Below, in pieces: positions 43,449-53,650 of a DNA stretch of 64,000 bases (its first letter is position 1; each line of letters opens with the position of its first letter). This DNA comes from Chloroflexus aggregans DSM 9485 (GTDB taxonomy: Bacteria; Chloroflexota; Chloroflexia; Chloroflexales; Chloroflexaceae): assembly GCF_000021945.1 (NCBI RefSeq), contig NC_011831.1:186001-250000 (forward strand). The letters run 5' to 3'. Below the pieces are notes generated by a model. That model was not told where the DNA came from. It did no database searches and saw only the letters and a program-made list of their open reading frames with translations. The translations under genes were made by a program, and so were the position numbers.

Positions 43449-44528
43449 ATGCAAGAATCTTCTTTCGCAACCCTGTCGGTTGCTCAAGTGCGTCAACTCC
43501 AGCGCTTTTTCCTGTGGGTTGTCGGCATCGTGGGCGCAGTCGCTATTGTCGCCACTGTAACCGCTCTGATCTGGCAAACGGCGACCGTGATCGCGCTCAT
43601 GATCCTCGATTGGGTGTTAGTCATAGGTGTGCTGCAAGCCTGGGCCCAAACGCGCAGTGGGCAGGTACGGGTTGCACTCACAACAGCGTTTGTTGCGATA
43701 GTCGGCTACGGATTAATCGGAGCTATCGTTGTACCAAGTGTGGCGAATTTGATGGCCTTTGCTCCGATTGTCGCGGTTGTGTCAATGTTGCCGTTTCTCA
43801 GTGGGGTAATGCTCAGACGGTTACTGATCATTGCGTGGATTGCCGTCATTGTCACGCTGTTACTGGGTACCCAAATCCGTCTGTTGCCCCCTATTCCGGA
43901 TGTTCTGACCGTGTCGTTCCAAGTTGTCGGTGTGCTCGCTGTCAGTGCTATCCTCTTGTTACAACTATGGTTGTTTCATGAACGCTTGTTCGGTGTGATC
44001 AACCAATTGCGGCTTGTGAATGAGGACCTGCAACGCGAACGAGCCGGTCTGCAAGAGCGAGTAGCGCAGCGTACCGCCGATCTCGAGCGAGCGCTGGCCG
44101 AAGTTGAACATCAAATGGCCGAACAAGCTCGCCTGCTCTCTGAAAATGAACGTCAACGCGAGTTGATCCGCGGCCTGAGTATGCCGGTGTTACCGGTGAG
44201 TAGTGAAACCTTGGTGATGCCGCTGGTGGGCGAACTCGATGAGGGTCGGATCGCGTTGGCGCAATCAACTGCGTTGCAGGCAATTGATCAGATGCATGCC
44301 CGCCATCTTGTCCTTGACATCACCGGAATGCCGTTTGTTGATACAACGGTGGCCGGTGGTCTGATCCGCTTAGTTCAAGCCGCACATCTCCTCGGTGCGC
44401 GGGTGACACTGGTGGGGGTGCGGCCAGAGGTGGCGCAGACGATGGTTGCGCTCGGTATTGATCTTGCCAGCGTTGCGACGGCTGCCGATCTGGCGTCGGC
44501 CTTGCGTCGTGAGCCGATCACGAAGTAA
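43449..44528 (+). CDS. Membrane STAS-domain protein (RsbR-like)
   Basis: A 359-residue protein. Six helices between about 17 and 185, a coiled coil at about 195-250 (QLRLVNEDLQRERAGLQERVAQRTADLERALAEVEHQ region), then a STAS domain: LVMPLVGELDEGRIALAQ, HLVLDITGMPFVDTTVAGGLI with Thr at the place phosphorylated in RsbR proteins, and GARVTLVGVRPEVAQTMVALG. Resembles RsbT co-antagonists with a membrane sensor instead of a globin. It may feed a partner-switching stress pathway; no RsbS/T nearby. ATG 43449 follows GAGG. Confidence 0.82.
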   Translation: MQESSFATLSVAQVRQLQRFFLWVVGIVGAVAIVATVTALIWQTATVIALMILDWVLVIGVLQAWAQTRSGQVRVALTTAFVAIVGYGLIGAIVVPSVANLMAFAPIVAVVSMLPFLSGVMLRRLLIIAWIAVIVTLLLGTQIRLLPPIPDVLTVSFQVVGVLAVSAILLLQLWLFHERLFGVINQLRLVNEDLQRERAGLQERVAQRTADLERALAEVEHQMAEQARLLSENERQRELIRGLSMPVLPVSSETLVMPLVGELDEGRIALAQSTALQAIDQMHARHLVLDITGMPFVDTTVAGGLIRLVQAAHLLGARVTLVGVRPEVAQTMVALGIDLASVATAADLASALRREPITK

Positions 44529-44547
44529 TGTCGGTGACGAAGATAAA

Positions 44548-44580
44548 CGCAAAGGCGCATGTTGGAATTGCGCCTTTGCG
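44548..44580. terminator. Bidirectional terminator
   Basis: A perfect 11-bp stem (CGCAAAGGCGC/GCGCCTTTGCG) with an 11-base loop between the convergent STAS gene and the small membrane protein gene. Confidence 0.75.
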
Positions 44581-44601
44581 CTGTTGACTGCTGCGATCCG
44601 T

Positions 44602-44796
44602 TCATCGGTACGAACGATTTTGGCGCCGACGCTGTCGTTCGGCCAGCCAGCGATCAAAGGCCTGTGACAATTCGCGCCAGTTGAAAATCTTGACGTCAGG
44701 CGCAACTTTGTTCCGCTGGATGATCACCCACGACCATAAAATAGCTTGTCCGATAAGGACAAAGATGACAATACCGACCATAATCCAGAAGTCCAT
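44602..44796 (-). CDS. Small single-pass membrane protein
   Basis: A 64-residue protein: one helix at residues 4-26, then a basic cytoplasmic tail ending RWLAERQRRRQNRSYR. ATG 44796 follows a strong AGGAGG. It is monocistronic with its own shared terminator. No family recognised. Confidence 0.65.
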   Translation of the reverse strand: MDFWIMVGIVIFVLIGQAILWSWVIIQRNKVAPDVKIFNWRELSQAFDRWLAERQRRRQNRSYR

Positions 44797-44926
44797 CGCT
44801 TGCCTCCTGTATGTATCTACGTTTGACATATCATACTGCGATTGTGCAGTGAATGCAACAGCATGAAGAGTAGCACTTTCTTCATGCATGATACCGCTTC
44901 CGCTCGTTGTCGGCTAGTCTCTACGT

Positions 44927-44959
44927 GAGATAGCATCCTTGTTATCTCGCTGCTATAAT
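44927..44959 (+). promoter_or_regulatory. Promoter with possible operator for the lipoprotein gene
   Basis: An extended -10 TGCTATAAT ends at 44959 with no good -35. GAGATA (44927-44932) and TATCTC (44943-44948) form an inverted repeat ten bases apart where the -35 would be, suggesting an activator or repressor site. Confidence 0.45.
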
Positions 44960-45023
44960 CACCGTATAAGTCATTCCGGCATTGTCGTACCGGCAATGTG
45001 GCTGAACGAAAGGAAGATTGTTT

Positions 45024-45944
45024 GTGAGATATGTTGGTCTCATCCTCATCTCGATACTGTTGGTGGCGTGTACGCCCTCGCCAACTCCGACACCAACCCC
45101 GACGCTTACCCCGACCACTCCGCCACCCTCGATAACCCCAACCCCGCTGCCAACCCCGACCCCGCTGCCAACCCCAACTTCGGCGGCAGCACCGGCGGGT
45201 AGTGCGATTCCGGCAGCGATCCGGCAAACGGCAGCCATTGACACCTACCGCATGCAGTTGACGATCAACGGTAGTGGGCTGGTCGGTGGGTTTAACCTAG
45301 GAAGCACGAACACGGAACTGCTCGCACTCGATGCTCGTTTTGCCGGTGCTGATGTGTCCTTTACCTTACGCGGTTTTCTGGCTGCATTCCTCGGTGCTGA
45401 TGTTACTCGTGGTTTGCAGGCAATCACGGTGCGTGGTGCGAGCTATGTGCGTGGGCCGTTGACGTTCCTCGGCGCGCCCGACGATGTGTGGTATCGATTA
45501 ACCGCCGAGCAGAGTGTTATCGCCACACCACCGGTTCAAGTCGACACGACATTGTCGGCAGTCGGCAATGCGGGAGCCGATTTCAGCCGTTTTACCATCG
45601 GAGAGGTTGCCGAACGTGATGGCATACCGTGCCAGGCGTATCTTGGCGACCGTGATGCGACAACTGCGCTTTTTGCCAGCTTGGGCGCAGTTGGGTTACA
45701 AACTCAGTTGCCGGAAGGTACCGTTACCGATGCGGCCACTACCATCTGGGTGTGCGAAGATGGGTATTTGCGCCGGTTGTCGATCACGTTTCGTGGGACG
45801 ACAACCGATCCACAGGGGCAAGCCCAACCTTTCTCTTTCACCCTTGATGTTCAACTGAGTGAGATCAACGGCAATATTACGATTACGCCACCGCCAGATG
45901 CCCGTGATTTGCCTGCGCCTGGCAATACTACGCCGCGTCCGTAG
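45024..45944 (+). CDS. Lipoprotein with Thr/Pro linker
   Basis: A 306-residue exported lipoprotein. The signal peptide ends in the lipobox LLVAC at residues 13-17 (Cys17), followed by a PTPTP-rich linker to about 60 and a beta-rich domain: IDTYRMQLTINGSGL, ADVSFTLRGF, PDDVWYRLTAEQ and ITFRGTTTDPQGQ. This looks like the LppX/LprG-type or outer-membrane lipoprotein carrier fold, but the match is weak. GTG 45024 is chosen because AAGGAAG is seven bases upstream; TTG 45018 is too close. Two further Cys residues may form a disulfide. Confidence 0.75.
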   Translation: MRYVGLILISILLVACTPSPTPTPTPTLTPTTPPPSITPTPLPTPTPLPTPTSAAAPAGSAIPAAIRQTAAIDTYRMQLTINGSGLVGGFNLGSTNTELLALDARFAGADVSFTLRGFLAAFLGADVTRGLQAITVRGASYVRGPLTFLGAPDDVWYRLTAEQSVIATPPVQVDTTLSAVGNAGADFSRFTIGEVAERDGIPCQAYLGDRDATTALFASLGAVGLQTQLPEGTVTDAATTIWVCEDGYLRRLSITFRGTTTDPQGQAQPFSFTLDVQLSEINGNITITPPPDARDLPAPGNTTPRP

Positions 45945-46037
45945 CTCCAACCGGCGTGCAACGTCGTAGCTCGTTTGGACGTATTGTATATAGCGCTCTA
46001 GCCAACGTCCTTGCACTACGGCAAAAGGAGAAAGTTC

Positions 46038-48809
46038 ATGCGGCTGATACACCGTTGGTTATTTGGTTGGTTGCTTGGTCTTGTGCTCGTCACATCCGTG
46101 TGGGCACAGGGCCGGCTCGTACTGGTCGATCCCGGCGACCGACTCAACGACTCGGCAGTGCAGGCGGCAGCCGAACCGTTGCTGCGACGTGGGGCGCAAG
46201 TCGCCGTCTACGTCGTTGATCGCGGTGACGAAACCGATTTTGAGCGTCGCTTGATTGCTGATGGCCTCGGACGCAGTGATGGTTCTGTGCGCTCGAATCT
46301 GATTGCTATCTACGTCGCAGTGAACAATCGCTACAGTGCGATTTTCTTCGGTGATGAATGGAATGCAGCGCTGGCGGTGAATGACAACTACGAGACGATC
46401 CGCTTGAACCACCTGAACCCTAGCCTTGCCGCCGGCAACTTTACCCGCGCTATTACCGATGCGCTCACTGCACTTGAATCTGCGATTGTCAATCCGCCGC
46501 GCCCCGGTGGTGGAGTTACGATCATCGCCGATCCAACCCCGGTCGTCTTCGGTGCATTAGGTCTCATCGGTACTGCGGCTGCGGGGGCTGGCGTGTACAC
46601 CGTGTACCGTCGCCGAAAGACTCGACTGGCTGCTGAGCAGCGATTGCAGCGTGCGCGTGAGCAGATCGGCGCTCTGATTGTCCAACTCGATCAGCGGTTT
46701 GCAAATGCTACCGAGAAGGCGAAGTTTGATCGCATTTCGTACCCCTCCGATGCTGTAGCCGAGCTTGCGCAGATGCAGGAATCGGCGCAGCGTCTGTTTA
46801 GCGAGCTGAAAATTGCGTTTGATGAGATCGGTGAACAGCTCAACCGTGAAGCCAAACCGTCGTTGGCCGCCCTTGACGCGGCGGCGTTGGCGTATGAACA
46901 ATTACAGGAGAAAGCAACCGTCGTTAACGAACGCTTGCATGCCCTTGAACAACGTCGAGCCGAACTTGATGCGCTGATGCAACAGGCGCAGGAGGATGTG
47001 AATCGCGCAAAAAAACTCCTGACCGACGTCGCTAAGCGTTTGCCGCAGTTTGGTAATGAGCTATCCGATCATGCCGCTGTGTTGGCTCCAATTCAACGAG
47101 TCTTGACACAGGCGGAAGCTGCTTTGGAACAGCGTGAAGCTCGTGCTGCAATGACTGCGGCCCAAGCGGCGTCGGCGATTACTCAGCAACTTACCGAGAT
47201 TTTTGACCGGTATGCAGCCACTCGTACCGCGATTGCGCAAGGCCGGCGTACTGCCGAGCAGTTGGCGAATGAAGGGTATCGCATGGACGCCTGCCATGCA
47301 GCACTTGACACGGCTCGTGCAGCCCTTGATCGCCTGGCCGTAGCATTGCAACAGGGCGATCTTAAGGCAGCAGCGACGATCATTCATGAAGCAGAAACTG
47401 CGTTCAACCGCGCGCGCCAAGAAGGCTTCGATTTGCCGGCCATCCGCGCCGAGAACGAGCGACGCATTGCGGCATTGGCCGAACGTGGGCCACAAATCAG
47501 CGAACTCATCGCTGCCGGACGCGAAGCGTTTGATCTCGTCGATGAGTTTGCCGAAAGTACGTGGTCGGATATTCGTGGCAACGGTAGTGAAGCCGAAGCC
47601 GCAGCCGAACGGGCATTCGAGCATTGGGAGCAAGCAAAGGCGGCCAATACCATGGAAGCGCAAGCGTTCTTGGAAGCCCGTTCGTACCTCGATGCTGCCG
47701 AACAGGAGCTTGCCCACGTAGAACGTCTGATCACGGCGATTACCGACCGTCTGCGTGCGCTGGAAGAGGCGCGAAAGATTGCCCGCGATCTGATCGCCGA
47801 AGCCGAGCGCTCGCTGCAAGCAGGTCGCACGTTTGTCGCGGCACATGACGCTGATGTCAGTCCGCAAGCCGATGAACTCTTGGAACGAGCTGCTGCTCTG
47901 TTACAAACGGCACAGGCCGAGATGCAGAAAGAGAAACCGGACTGGTTGCAGTTGGCGTGGGCCGCTCGTGAGGCCGACCAATTGGCCGATCAGGCGTTGA
48001 CCAACGCCCGTGATGAAGCTGAACAGACGGCACGCTTGCGAGAGCGGGTGCAGCAGGTGCAACAATTGGCCACGGCTGAGGTGCAGAAATTGGTGAATTA
48101 TGCCACCGTTCACGATGCTGACCTGACACCGGCTACCCGCCAGCAGATAGAGCAAGTCCGCCAACAGGTTGAAGCGGCGTTTACCCTGCTCCGCCGCACC
48201 GAATCGTATGAAGATGCTGCACGCCGGAAGGCATTGGTAGACGTAATCGAGCGCTATCAAGCAATTGCCGAGGCGGCTAAGGGGGCATATCACGCTGCCT
48301 ACACCGATGTGCAACGTCTTGAAGAATTACGAACGGCGCTTAATCGGACACTGCAAGAGGCACGCCAACGTCTCGATCAAATTGAACGATTGCAGGCAAC
48401 TGCTTCCCGTACCTCAGTGATGGCAGTCTCAGGCAAATACACCGCTTTACTACAGCAGTTCAATCAAATCAGGTTGCCGATTAACGGCGAAGACGCACTC
48501 CATGCTGCACTGGTGAAGGCACAGGCGATAGCCGGCGAAGCAGCCGAGTTACTGATTGTCTTGCAGCCACCGCAACCATCGTGGCAGGCGACCGATAGCG
48601 TCGCAACAACAATCGGTCGAACAATCGGTGGTTGGGGGCACAGCCGAAGCTGGAGCAGTTCCACTTCGCGCAGTCCGTGGAGTAGCCCGTCAAGCCGTTC
48701 ATCATCGCCTAGTAGCGGCTGGAGTAGTCGCGGCGGTGGCGGTGGCTCGTTTGGACGTGGCGGTGGCGGTGGTTCATTTGGTCGCCGTGGTGGCGGCGGT
48801 GGTTGGTAG
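46038..48809 (+). CDS. TPM-domain protein with long coiled coil
   Basis: A 923-residue protein. Signal peptide 1-23 (cleavage after VWA), TPM domain about 24-155 (RLIADGLGRSDGSVRSNLIAIYVAV split; YSAIFFGDEW), membrane helix about 172-193 followed by YRRRK, a coiled coil of some 600 residues rich in Ala, Glu, Arg and Gln, and a Ser-rich then Gly-rich tail (RGGGGGSFGRGGGGGSFGRR). TPM would be outside, coiled coil inside. The length of the coil is unusual for the family. ATG 46038 follows AAGGAG. A shorter paralogue is at 58314. Confidence 0.82.
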   Translation: MRLIHRWLFGWLLGLVLVTSVWAQGRLVLVDPGDRLNDSAVQAAAEPLLRRGAQVAVYVVDRGDETDFERRLIADGLGRSDGSVRSNLIAIYVAVNNRYSAIFFGDEWNAALAVNDNYETIRLNHLNPSLAAGNFTRAITDALTALESAIVNPPRPGGGVTIIADPTPVVFGALGLIGTAAAGAGVYTVYRRRKTRLAAEQRLQRAREQIGALIVQLDQRFANATEKAKFDRISYPSDAVAELAQMQESAQRLFSELKIAFDEIGEQLNREAKPSLAALDAAALAYEQLQEKATVVNERLHALEQRRAELDALMQQAQEDVNRAKKLLTDVAKRLPQFGNELSDHAAVLAPIQRVLTQAEAALEQREARAAMTAAQAASAITQQLTEIFDRYAATRTAIAQGRRTAEQLANEGYRMDACHAALDTARAALDRLAVALQQGDLKAAATIIHEAETAFNRARQEGFDLPAIRAENERRIAALAERGPQISELIAAGREAFDLVDEFAESTWSDIRGNGSEAEAAAERAFEHWEQAKAANTMEAQAFLEARSYLDAAEQELAHVERLITAITDRLRALEEARKIARDLIAEAERSLQAGRTFVAAHDADVSPQADELLERAAALLQTAQAEMQKEKPDWLQLAWAAREADQLADQALTNARDEAEQTARLRERVQQVQQLATAEVQKLVNYATVHDADLTPATRQQIEQVRQQVEAAFTLLRRTESYEDAARRKALVDVIERYQAIAEAAKGAYHAAYTDVQRLEELRTALNRTLQEARQRLDQIERLQATASRTSVMAVSGKYTALLQQFNQIRLPINGEDALHAALVKAQAIAGEAAELLIVLQPPQPSWQATDSVATTIGRTIGGWGHSRSWSSSTSRSPWSSPSSRSSSPSSGWSSRGGGGGSFGRGGGGGSFGRRGGGGGW

Positions 48810-49004
48810 CTCGAGCAGCACCGGTGCTTCGTCGGTTAAAGTCTGCCACGGCATAAGGTAATCGTCGTTGGCTGCTGGTGTTGGGGCAGCTAGTAGCCGA
48901 TTAGGACCGTAGCGAAAGAAGAGACCGTGCTGAGCACAACGGAGATAGACCCCCTCGGGGATCAACGACCGGTGGCAGCGCGGGCAAACAAGATCGGTGT
49001 GCAT
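48774..49004 (-). CDS. Small zinc-ribbon-like protein
   Basis: A 76-residue protein with LVCPRCHRSL and LRCAQHGLFF: a CxxC...CxxH pattern that could bind one zinc ion. The rest is Pro/Ala/Thr-rich. ATG 49004 follows AGGAGG, a strong site. Its last 36 bases overlap the Gly-rich end of the convergent TPM gene. Confidence 0.6.
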   Translation of the reverse strand: MHTDLVCPRCHRSLIPEGVYLRCAQHGLFFRYGPNRLLAAPTPAANDDYLMPWQTLTDEAPVLLELPTTAATTATK

Positions 49005-49022
49005 AGATCCCTCCTAAACTGC

Positions 49023-49053
49023 ACGCCGCCCAACCCTACTGGGTGAGCGGCGT
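49023..49053. terminator. Stem-loop 5' of the zinc-ribbon gene
   Basis: ACGCCGC/GCGGCGT with an inner ACCC/GGGT. It could terminate plus-strand transcription from the TPM gene or sit in the leader of the zinc-ribbon gene. No T-run. Confidence 0.35.
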
Positions 49054-49205
49054 TGCATTGACCGGCATCGTTACCGATAAATAATCTCTCCTTAACTATT
49101 GTACAATATTATTGTTGCTTTGTACAGTCACTAATTCTCAGGTTTGGACACGCTCTGAGACGGGGAAAGCACCAACGCAGCTAGGCTGCCAACGCAGTGT
49201 TAGTT

Positions 49206-51451
49206 CTGTCGCCATATAAGGATGTCTCGCTACGCTCGCCAGGACAGTGCAGTGCTCGTCGTTCCACGGCCTAACAGCCCCCCTTGTCATTTCGAGCGGA
49301 GCGAGAAATCTTGCCATTCGGCGCGCTCCGTTCACCGTGACCAAGCTAGCGATGGCTCGCTGCGCTCGCCAGGACGCGGATAAGGATGTCTCGCTGCGCT
49401 CGACATGACAGTGCAGTGCTCGCCAGGACACGGGGAGGATGGCTCGCTGCGCTCGCCAGGACAGTACAGTGCTCGTCGTTCCACGGTCCAACAGCCCCCC
49501 TTGTCATTTCGAGCGGAGCGAGAAATCTTGCCATTCGGCGCGCTCCGTTCACCGTGACCAGGCTAGCGATGGCTCGCTGCGCTCGCCAGGACGCGGATAA
49601 GGATGTCTCGCTGCGCTCGACATGACAGTGCAGTGCTCGCCAGGACACGGGGAGGATGGCTCGCTGCGCTCGCCAGGACAGTACAGTGCTCGTCGTTCCA
49701 CGGTCCAACAGCCCCCCTTGTCATTTCGCGCGTAGCGAGCAAGCTCCCAATCCAGCACTACGATGCACCCCCTTGTCATTTCGAGCGGAGCGAGAAATCT
49801 TGCCATTCGGCGCGCTCCGTTCACCGTGACCAAGCTAGCGATGTCTCGCTGCGCTCGCCAGGACACGGAAAGGATGGCTCGCTGCGCTCGCCAGGACACG
49901 GGGAGGATGGCTCGCTGCGCTCGCCAGGACACGGAAAGGATGGCTCGCTGCGCTCGCCAGGACAGTACAGTGCTCGTTAGAACACGGGGAGGGTGGCTCG
50001 CTGCGCTCGACATGACAGTACAGTGCTCGTCGTTCCACGGCCTAACAGCCCCCTTGTCATTTCGCGCGTAGCGAGCAAGCTCCCAATCCAGCACTACGAT
50101 ACCCCCCTTGTCATTTCGAGCGGAGCGAGAAATCTTGCCATTCGGCGCGCTCCGTTCACCGTGACCAGGCTAGCGATGGCTCGCTGCGCTCGCCAGGACG
50201 CGGAAAGGATGGCTCGCTGCGCTCGCCAGGACAGTACAGTGCTCGTTAGAACACGGGGAGGGTGGCTCGCTGCGCTCGCCAGGACACGGAAAGGATGTCT
50301 CGCTGCGCTCGACATGACAGTACAGTGCTCGTTAGAACACGGGGAGGGTGGCTCGCTGCGCTTGCCAGGACAGTACAGTGCTCGTCGTTCCACGGTCCAA
50401 CAGCCCCCCTTGTCATTTCGAGCGTAGCGAGAAATCTTGCCATTCGGCGCGCTCCGTTCACCGTGACCAAGCTAGCGATGTCTCGCTGCGCTCGCCAGGA
50501 CGCGGATAAGGATGTCTCGCTGCGCTCGCCAGGACGCGGATAAGGATGTCTCGCTGCGCTCGACATGACAGTGCAGTGCTCGCCAGGACACGGGGAGGAT
50601 GGCTCGCTGCGCTCGCCAGGACAGTACAGTGCTCGTCGTTCCACGGTCCAACAGCCCCCCCTTGTCATTTCGAGCGGAGCGAGAAATCTTGCCATTCGGC
50701 GCGCTCCGTTCACCGTGACCAGGCTAGCGATGGCTCGCTGCGCTCGCCAGGACGCGGATAAGGATGGCTCGCTGCGCTCGCCAGGACAGTACAGTGCTCG
50801 TCGTTCCACGGTCCAACAGCCCCCCTTGTCATTTCGCGCGCAGCGAGCAAGCTCCCAATCCAGCACTACGATACCCCCCTTGTCATTTCGAGCGGAGCGA
50901 GAAATCTTGCCATTCAGCGCGCTCCGTTCACCGTGACCAAGCTAGCGATGTCTCGCTGCGCTCGCCAGGACACGGAAAGGATGTCTCGCTGCGCTCGCCA
51001 GGACAGTACAGTGCTCGTTAGAACACGGGGAGGGTGGCTCGCTGCGCTCGCCAGGACAGTACAGTGCTCGTCGTTCCACGGTCCAACAGCCCCCCTTGTC
51101 ATTTCGAGCGGAGCGAGAAATCTTGCCATTCGGCGCGCTCCGTTCACCGTGACCAGGCTAGTGATGTCTCGCTGCGCTCGCCAGGACGCGGATAAGGATG
51201 TCTCGCTGCGCTCGACATGACAGTGCAGTGCTCGTCGTTCCACGGCCTAACAGCCCCCTTGTCATTTCGCGCGTAGCGAGCAAGCTCCCAATCCAGCACT
51301 ACGATGCACCCCCCTTGTCATTTCGAGCGGAGCGAGAAATCTTGCCATTCGGCGCGCTCCGTTCACCGTGACCAGGCTAGCGATGGCTCGCTGCGCTCGC
51401 CAGGACGCGGATAAGGATGTCTCGCTGTGCTCGCCAGGACAGTGCAGTGCT
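49206..51451. repeat. Mosaic array of palindrome-like intergenic repeats
   Basis: About 2.2 kb with no credible gene. Nine copies of a unit starting TTGTCATTTCGAGCG begin at 49284, 49501, 49773, 50108, 50410, 50662, 50880, 51096 and 51315; the basic period is 216-219 bases, with longer ones from extra modules. Four copies of a second module (TTGTCATTTCGCGCG, then AAGCTCCCAATCCAGC) begin at 49718, 50054, 50826 and 51259. Short modules with the core CTCGCTGCGCTCG, in inverse orientation to the first unit, fill the rest. Open frames on both strands reflect the repeat and lack ribosome sites. Confidence 0.93.
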
Positions 51452-51710
51452 CAACATAGATCGGCGATTGCACGCAGACGTAGGAGTGTGCTACCAACAT
51501 CGCCTGGTCAATGTCGGTGGTGATGGAGTTATCGAAGCAACGTTGCAAAACTGAGCGGATATAGATACACTTATATACGGAGAGCTTCTGTACCGTGTAG
51601 AGGGTATAACAAAGCAAAAGGATCGATCGTAAGGCTCCTTATTTTTTACCTTTACCTTTGGTGTCCTAACCCATGTCCGAATCTCGGACGAATTCAACTG
51701 CGGAGCAAGT
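51452..51710. other. Upstream region of the TerB-like gene
   Basis: 259 bases between the array and 51711 without a convincing gene. AAGGA...TCCTT followed by ATTTTTT near 51620-51650 could be a weak plus-strand terminator. I see no clear promoter. Confidence 0.35.
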
Positions 51711-52643
51711 ATGGCTAAACATCCGCTGCCAATGGCGCTCGCCAAAGTGATGATTGCCGCTGCATGGGCGGACGGTGAACTTAACCTTGAGGAAATCAAT
51801 GATCTCAAGCGCCTGTTGGCCGAACTCGGTCAGACCGGTGGGCAATTAGCCCTAACGGCCGAAGAGTGGGCCGAATTAGAGATCTATTTGCATGCGCCGG
51901 TTGAAGCTGCCGAGCGAGCGCGTCTTGTCGCCGAACTGCGTGATCTGATTGCAACACCGGCTGAACGCCGGCTTGCCATCAGCGCTATTGACCGGTTGCT
52001 GGCTGCCGACCGTGTTTTGACGCCGGCTGAGCGTGCAGTCGCCCAAGAGATTCACGACGCGCTTGAGCACGATAGCCATAGTTTGCTTCACCAGATCGGA
52101 CGTGCCTTTCGATTAGCGCTGGGGATTCGCGCGCGTGGCCCTAACCGTGAAGACCTCTTGCCGGAGTTTCTCCGCAATCGCATCTACTATGCTCTCCATA
52201 TGCGCCTTGGTCAACAGATCGATGAATTAGGCATTAACCAGGACGAAGTGTATGTCCTCGCCCTCGCCGGCGGTTTGTTGGCCCGTGTTGCCCAGATCGA
52301 TGAGAGGGTGACACCGGCCGAGCATGATCAGATCGTCGCCATTCTGCAAGAGTGGTGGCATCTCGACCATGCCCGTGCTACACTCGTAGCCGAGGTGGCT
52401 TTGGCCGAGAGTGCGGCAAGTCTTGACTTTTTTCGTCTCGCCAAAGAGTTTGCTAACACAACGACTGTCGAACAGCGCGAGCGCTTTCTTGACGCCCTCT
52501 TCGCTGTTGCCCTCGCCGATGGTGAACTTTCCGGTGTCGAGAGTGCAGAGATTAGCCGAATTACCGCTGCCATTAATCTCCCTCACGATCGCTTTGTCGC
52601 GGCACGGATGCGCTTGCCCCGCCAACCTGGAAAACGTCTATGA
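51711..52643 (+). CDS. TerB-like domain protein
   Basis: A 310-residue helical protein. Two TerB-type segments: [26 protein letters not shown] near the start and [21 protein letters not shown] near the end, with the DGE motif that binds metal in TerB. A third, weaker [18 protein letters not shown] is in the middle. Proteins of this class occur in tellurite/stress and membrane-associated settings; the function here is open. GGAG lies seven bases before ATG 51711. Its stop overlaps the pyrC start in ATGA. Confidence 0.78.
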   Translation: MAKHPLPMALAKVMIAAAWADGELNLEEINDLKRLLAELGQTGGQLALTAEEWAELEIYLHAPVEAAERARLVAELRDLIATPAERRLAISAIDRLLAADRVLTPAERAVAQEIHDALEHDSHSLLHQIGRAFRLALGIRARGPNREDLLPEFLRNRIYYALHMRLGQQIDELGINQDEVYVLALAGGLLARVAQIDERVTPAEHDQIVAILQEWWHLDHARATLVAEVALAESAASLDFFRLAKEFANTTTVEQRERFLDALFAVALADGELSGVESAEISRITAAINLPHDRFVAARMRLPRQPGKRL

Positions 52644-53632
52644 TCATCTCACTGTCTACACCGCTTGATATGCATCTGCATCTGCGCGAAGGAGCGATGC
52701 TCCGCCTTGTCGCACCCTTTTCCGCTGCCCAATTCGCCGGTGCAGTTATCATGCCCAATCTCGTACCACCGGTCGATAATGCCGACCGGCTTGCTCGCTA
52801 TCGTGCCGAAATTGAGGCAGCGACGGCGCCTTACCCCTTTCTCCCGTTAATGACCCTCTTCTTTCGCCCTTACGATGCGGCGACGTTACAAGGATTACGT
52901 GACCAGATTTTTGCCGTTAAGCTTTACCCTGAAGGTGTGACCACGAATAGCGCCGGCGGTGTGCGTGATCTCACGACAATCGAGCCGACGCTGGCCCTTA
53001 TGGAAGCGCTTGGTATCCCGCTGCTCGTTCATGGTGAGAGCCATGGCTTTGTCCTCGACCGTGAGGCTGAGTTCTTGCCCGTGTACGAACGATGGGCACG
53101 CACATTTCCGCGTTTGCGGATTGTGATGGAGCATATCACAACCGCTGCCGCACTCGATCTGCTTGAACGGTATCCGAACCTCTTCGCAACTGTGACACTG
53201 CATCACCTCTTGATCACCCTCGATGATGTGGCCGGTGGCTTGCTGCAACCACATCTCTTCTGTAAGCCGATTGCCAAACGACCGAGCGATCGTGATGCGC
53301 TCTTGGCGGCTGCTTTACGCGGTCATCCGAAATTGATGTTCGGTAGCGACTCGGCGCCACATCCGATTGATCGCAAAGAGGCCGCGTTTTGCGCTGCCGG
53401 TGTCTTCTCGGCACCGGTGCTGTTGCCAATGCTGGTTGAGCTGTTTGAACGACACGATGCGCTTGACAACTTGCCGGCCTTTGTCGGTGGTAATGCGTGT
53501 CGGATCCACGGACTTACGCCACCACCACGTACTGTCCAGCTTATCGCAGAATCGTGGCAGGTTCCTGCCCGCTACGGCGATGTCGTGCCTTTTGCCGCCG
53601 GTCAGACCCTCCGCTGGCGGTTGGTGGAATAG
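52640..53632 (+). CDS. pyrC: Dihydroorotase (class II)
   Basis: A 330-residue zinc amidohydrolase closing carbamoyl aspartate to dihydroorotate in pyrimidine synthesis. Metal ligands in DMHLHLREG; the Lys that is carboxylated in [13 protein letters not shown]; His in LVHGESHG and [12 protein letters not shown]; catalytic Asp in GSDSAPH. Length and motifs match the E. coli PyrC type. Start overlaps the TerB-like stop by four bases. Confidence 0.95.
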   Translation: MIISLSTPLDMHLHLREGAMLRLVAPFSAAQFAGAVIMPNLVPPVDNADRLARYRAEIEAATAPYPFLPLMTLFFRPYDAATLQGLRDQIFAVKLYPEGVTTNSAGGVRDLTTIEPTLALMEALGIPLLVHGESHGFVLDREAEFLPVYERWARTFPRLRIVMEHITTAAALDLLERYPNLFATVTLHHLLITLDDVAGGLLQPHLFCKPIAKRPSDRDALLAAALRGHPKLMFGSDSAPHPIDRKEAAFCAAGVFSAPVLLPMLVELFERHDALDNLPAFVGGNACRIHGLTPPPRTVQLIAESWQVPARYGDVVPFAAGQTLRWRLVE

Positions 53633-53650
53633 GTTTCGCCCAACCGTTCA

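Noticed and set aside
45040-45200. CACC/CCAA-rich tandem DNA as a regulatory repeat
   Set aside because: It is the coding sequence of a Thr/Pro linker in a lipoprotein, a common feature in this phylum.
49138-51243. Many open frames of 60-206 residues on both strands, rich in RCARQD and WRAQRAI repeats
   Set aside because: They arise from the repeat modules, have no ribosome sites and no protein-like composition; the array is treated as non-coding.
49206-51451. CRISPR array
   Set aside because: Modules are repeated in full with no unique spacers of constant length, and no cas genes are near.
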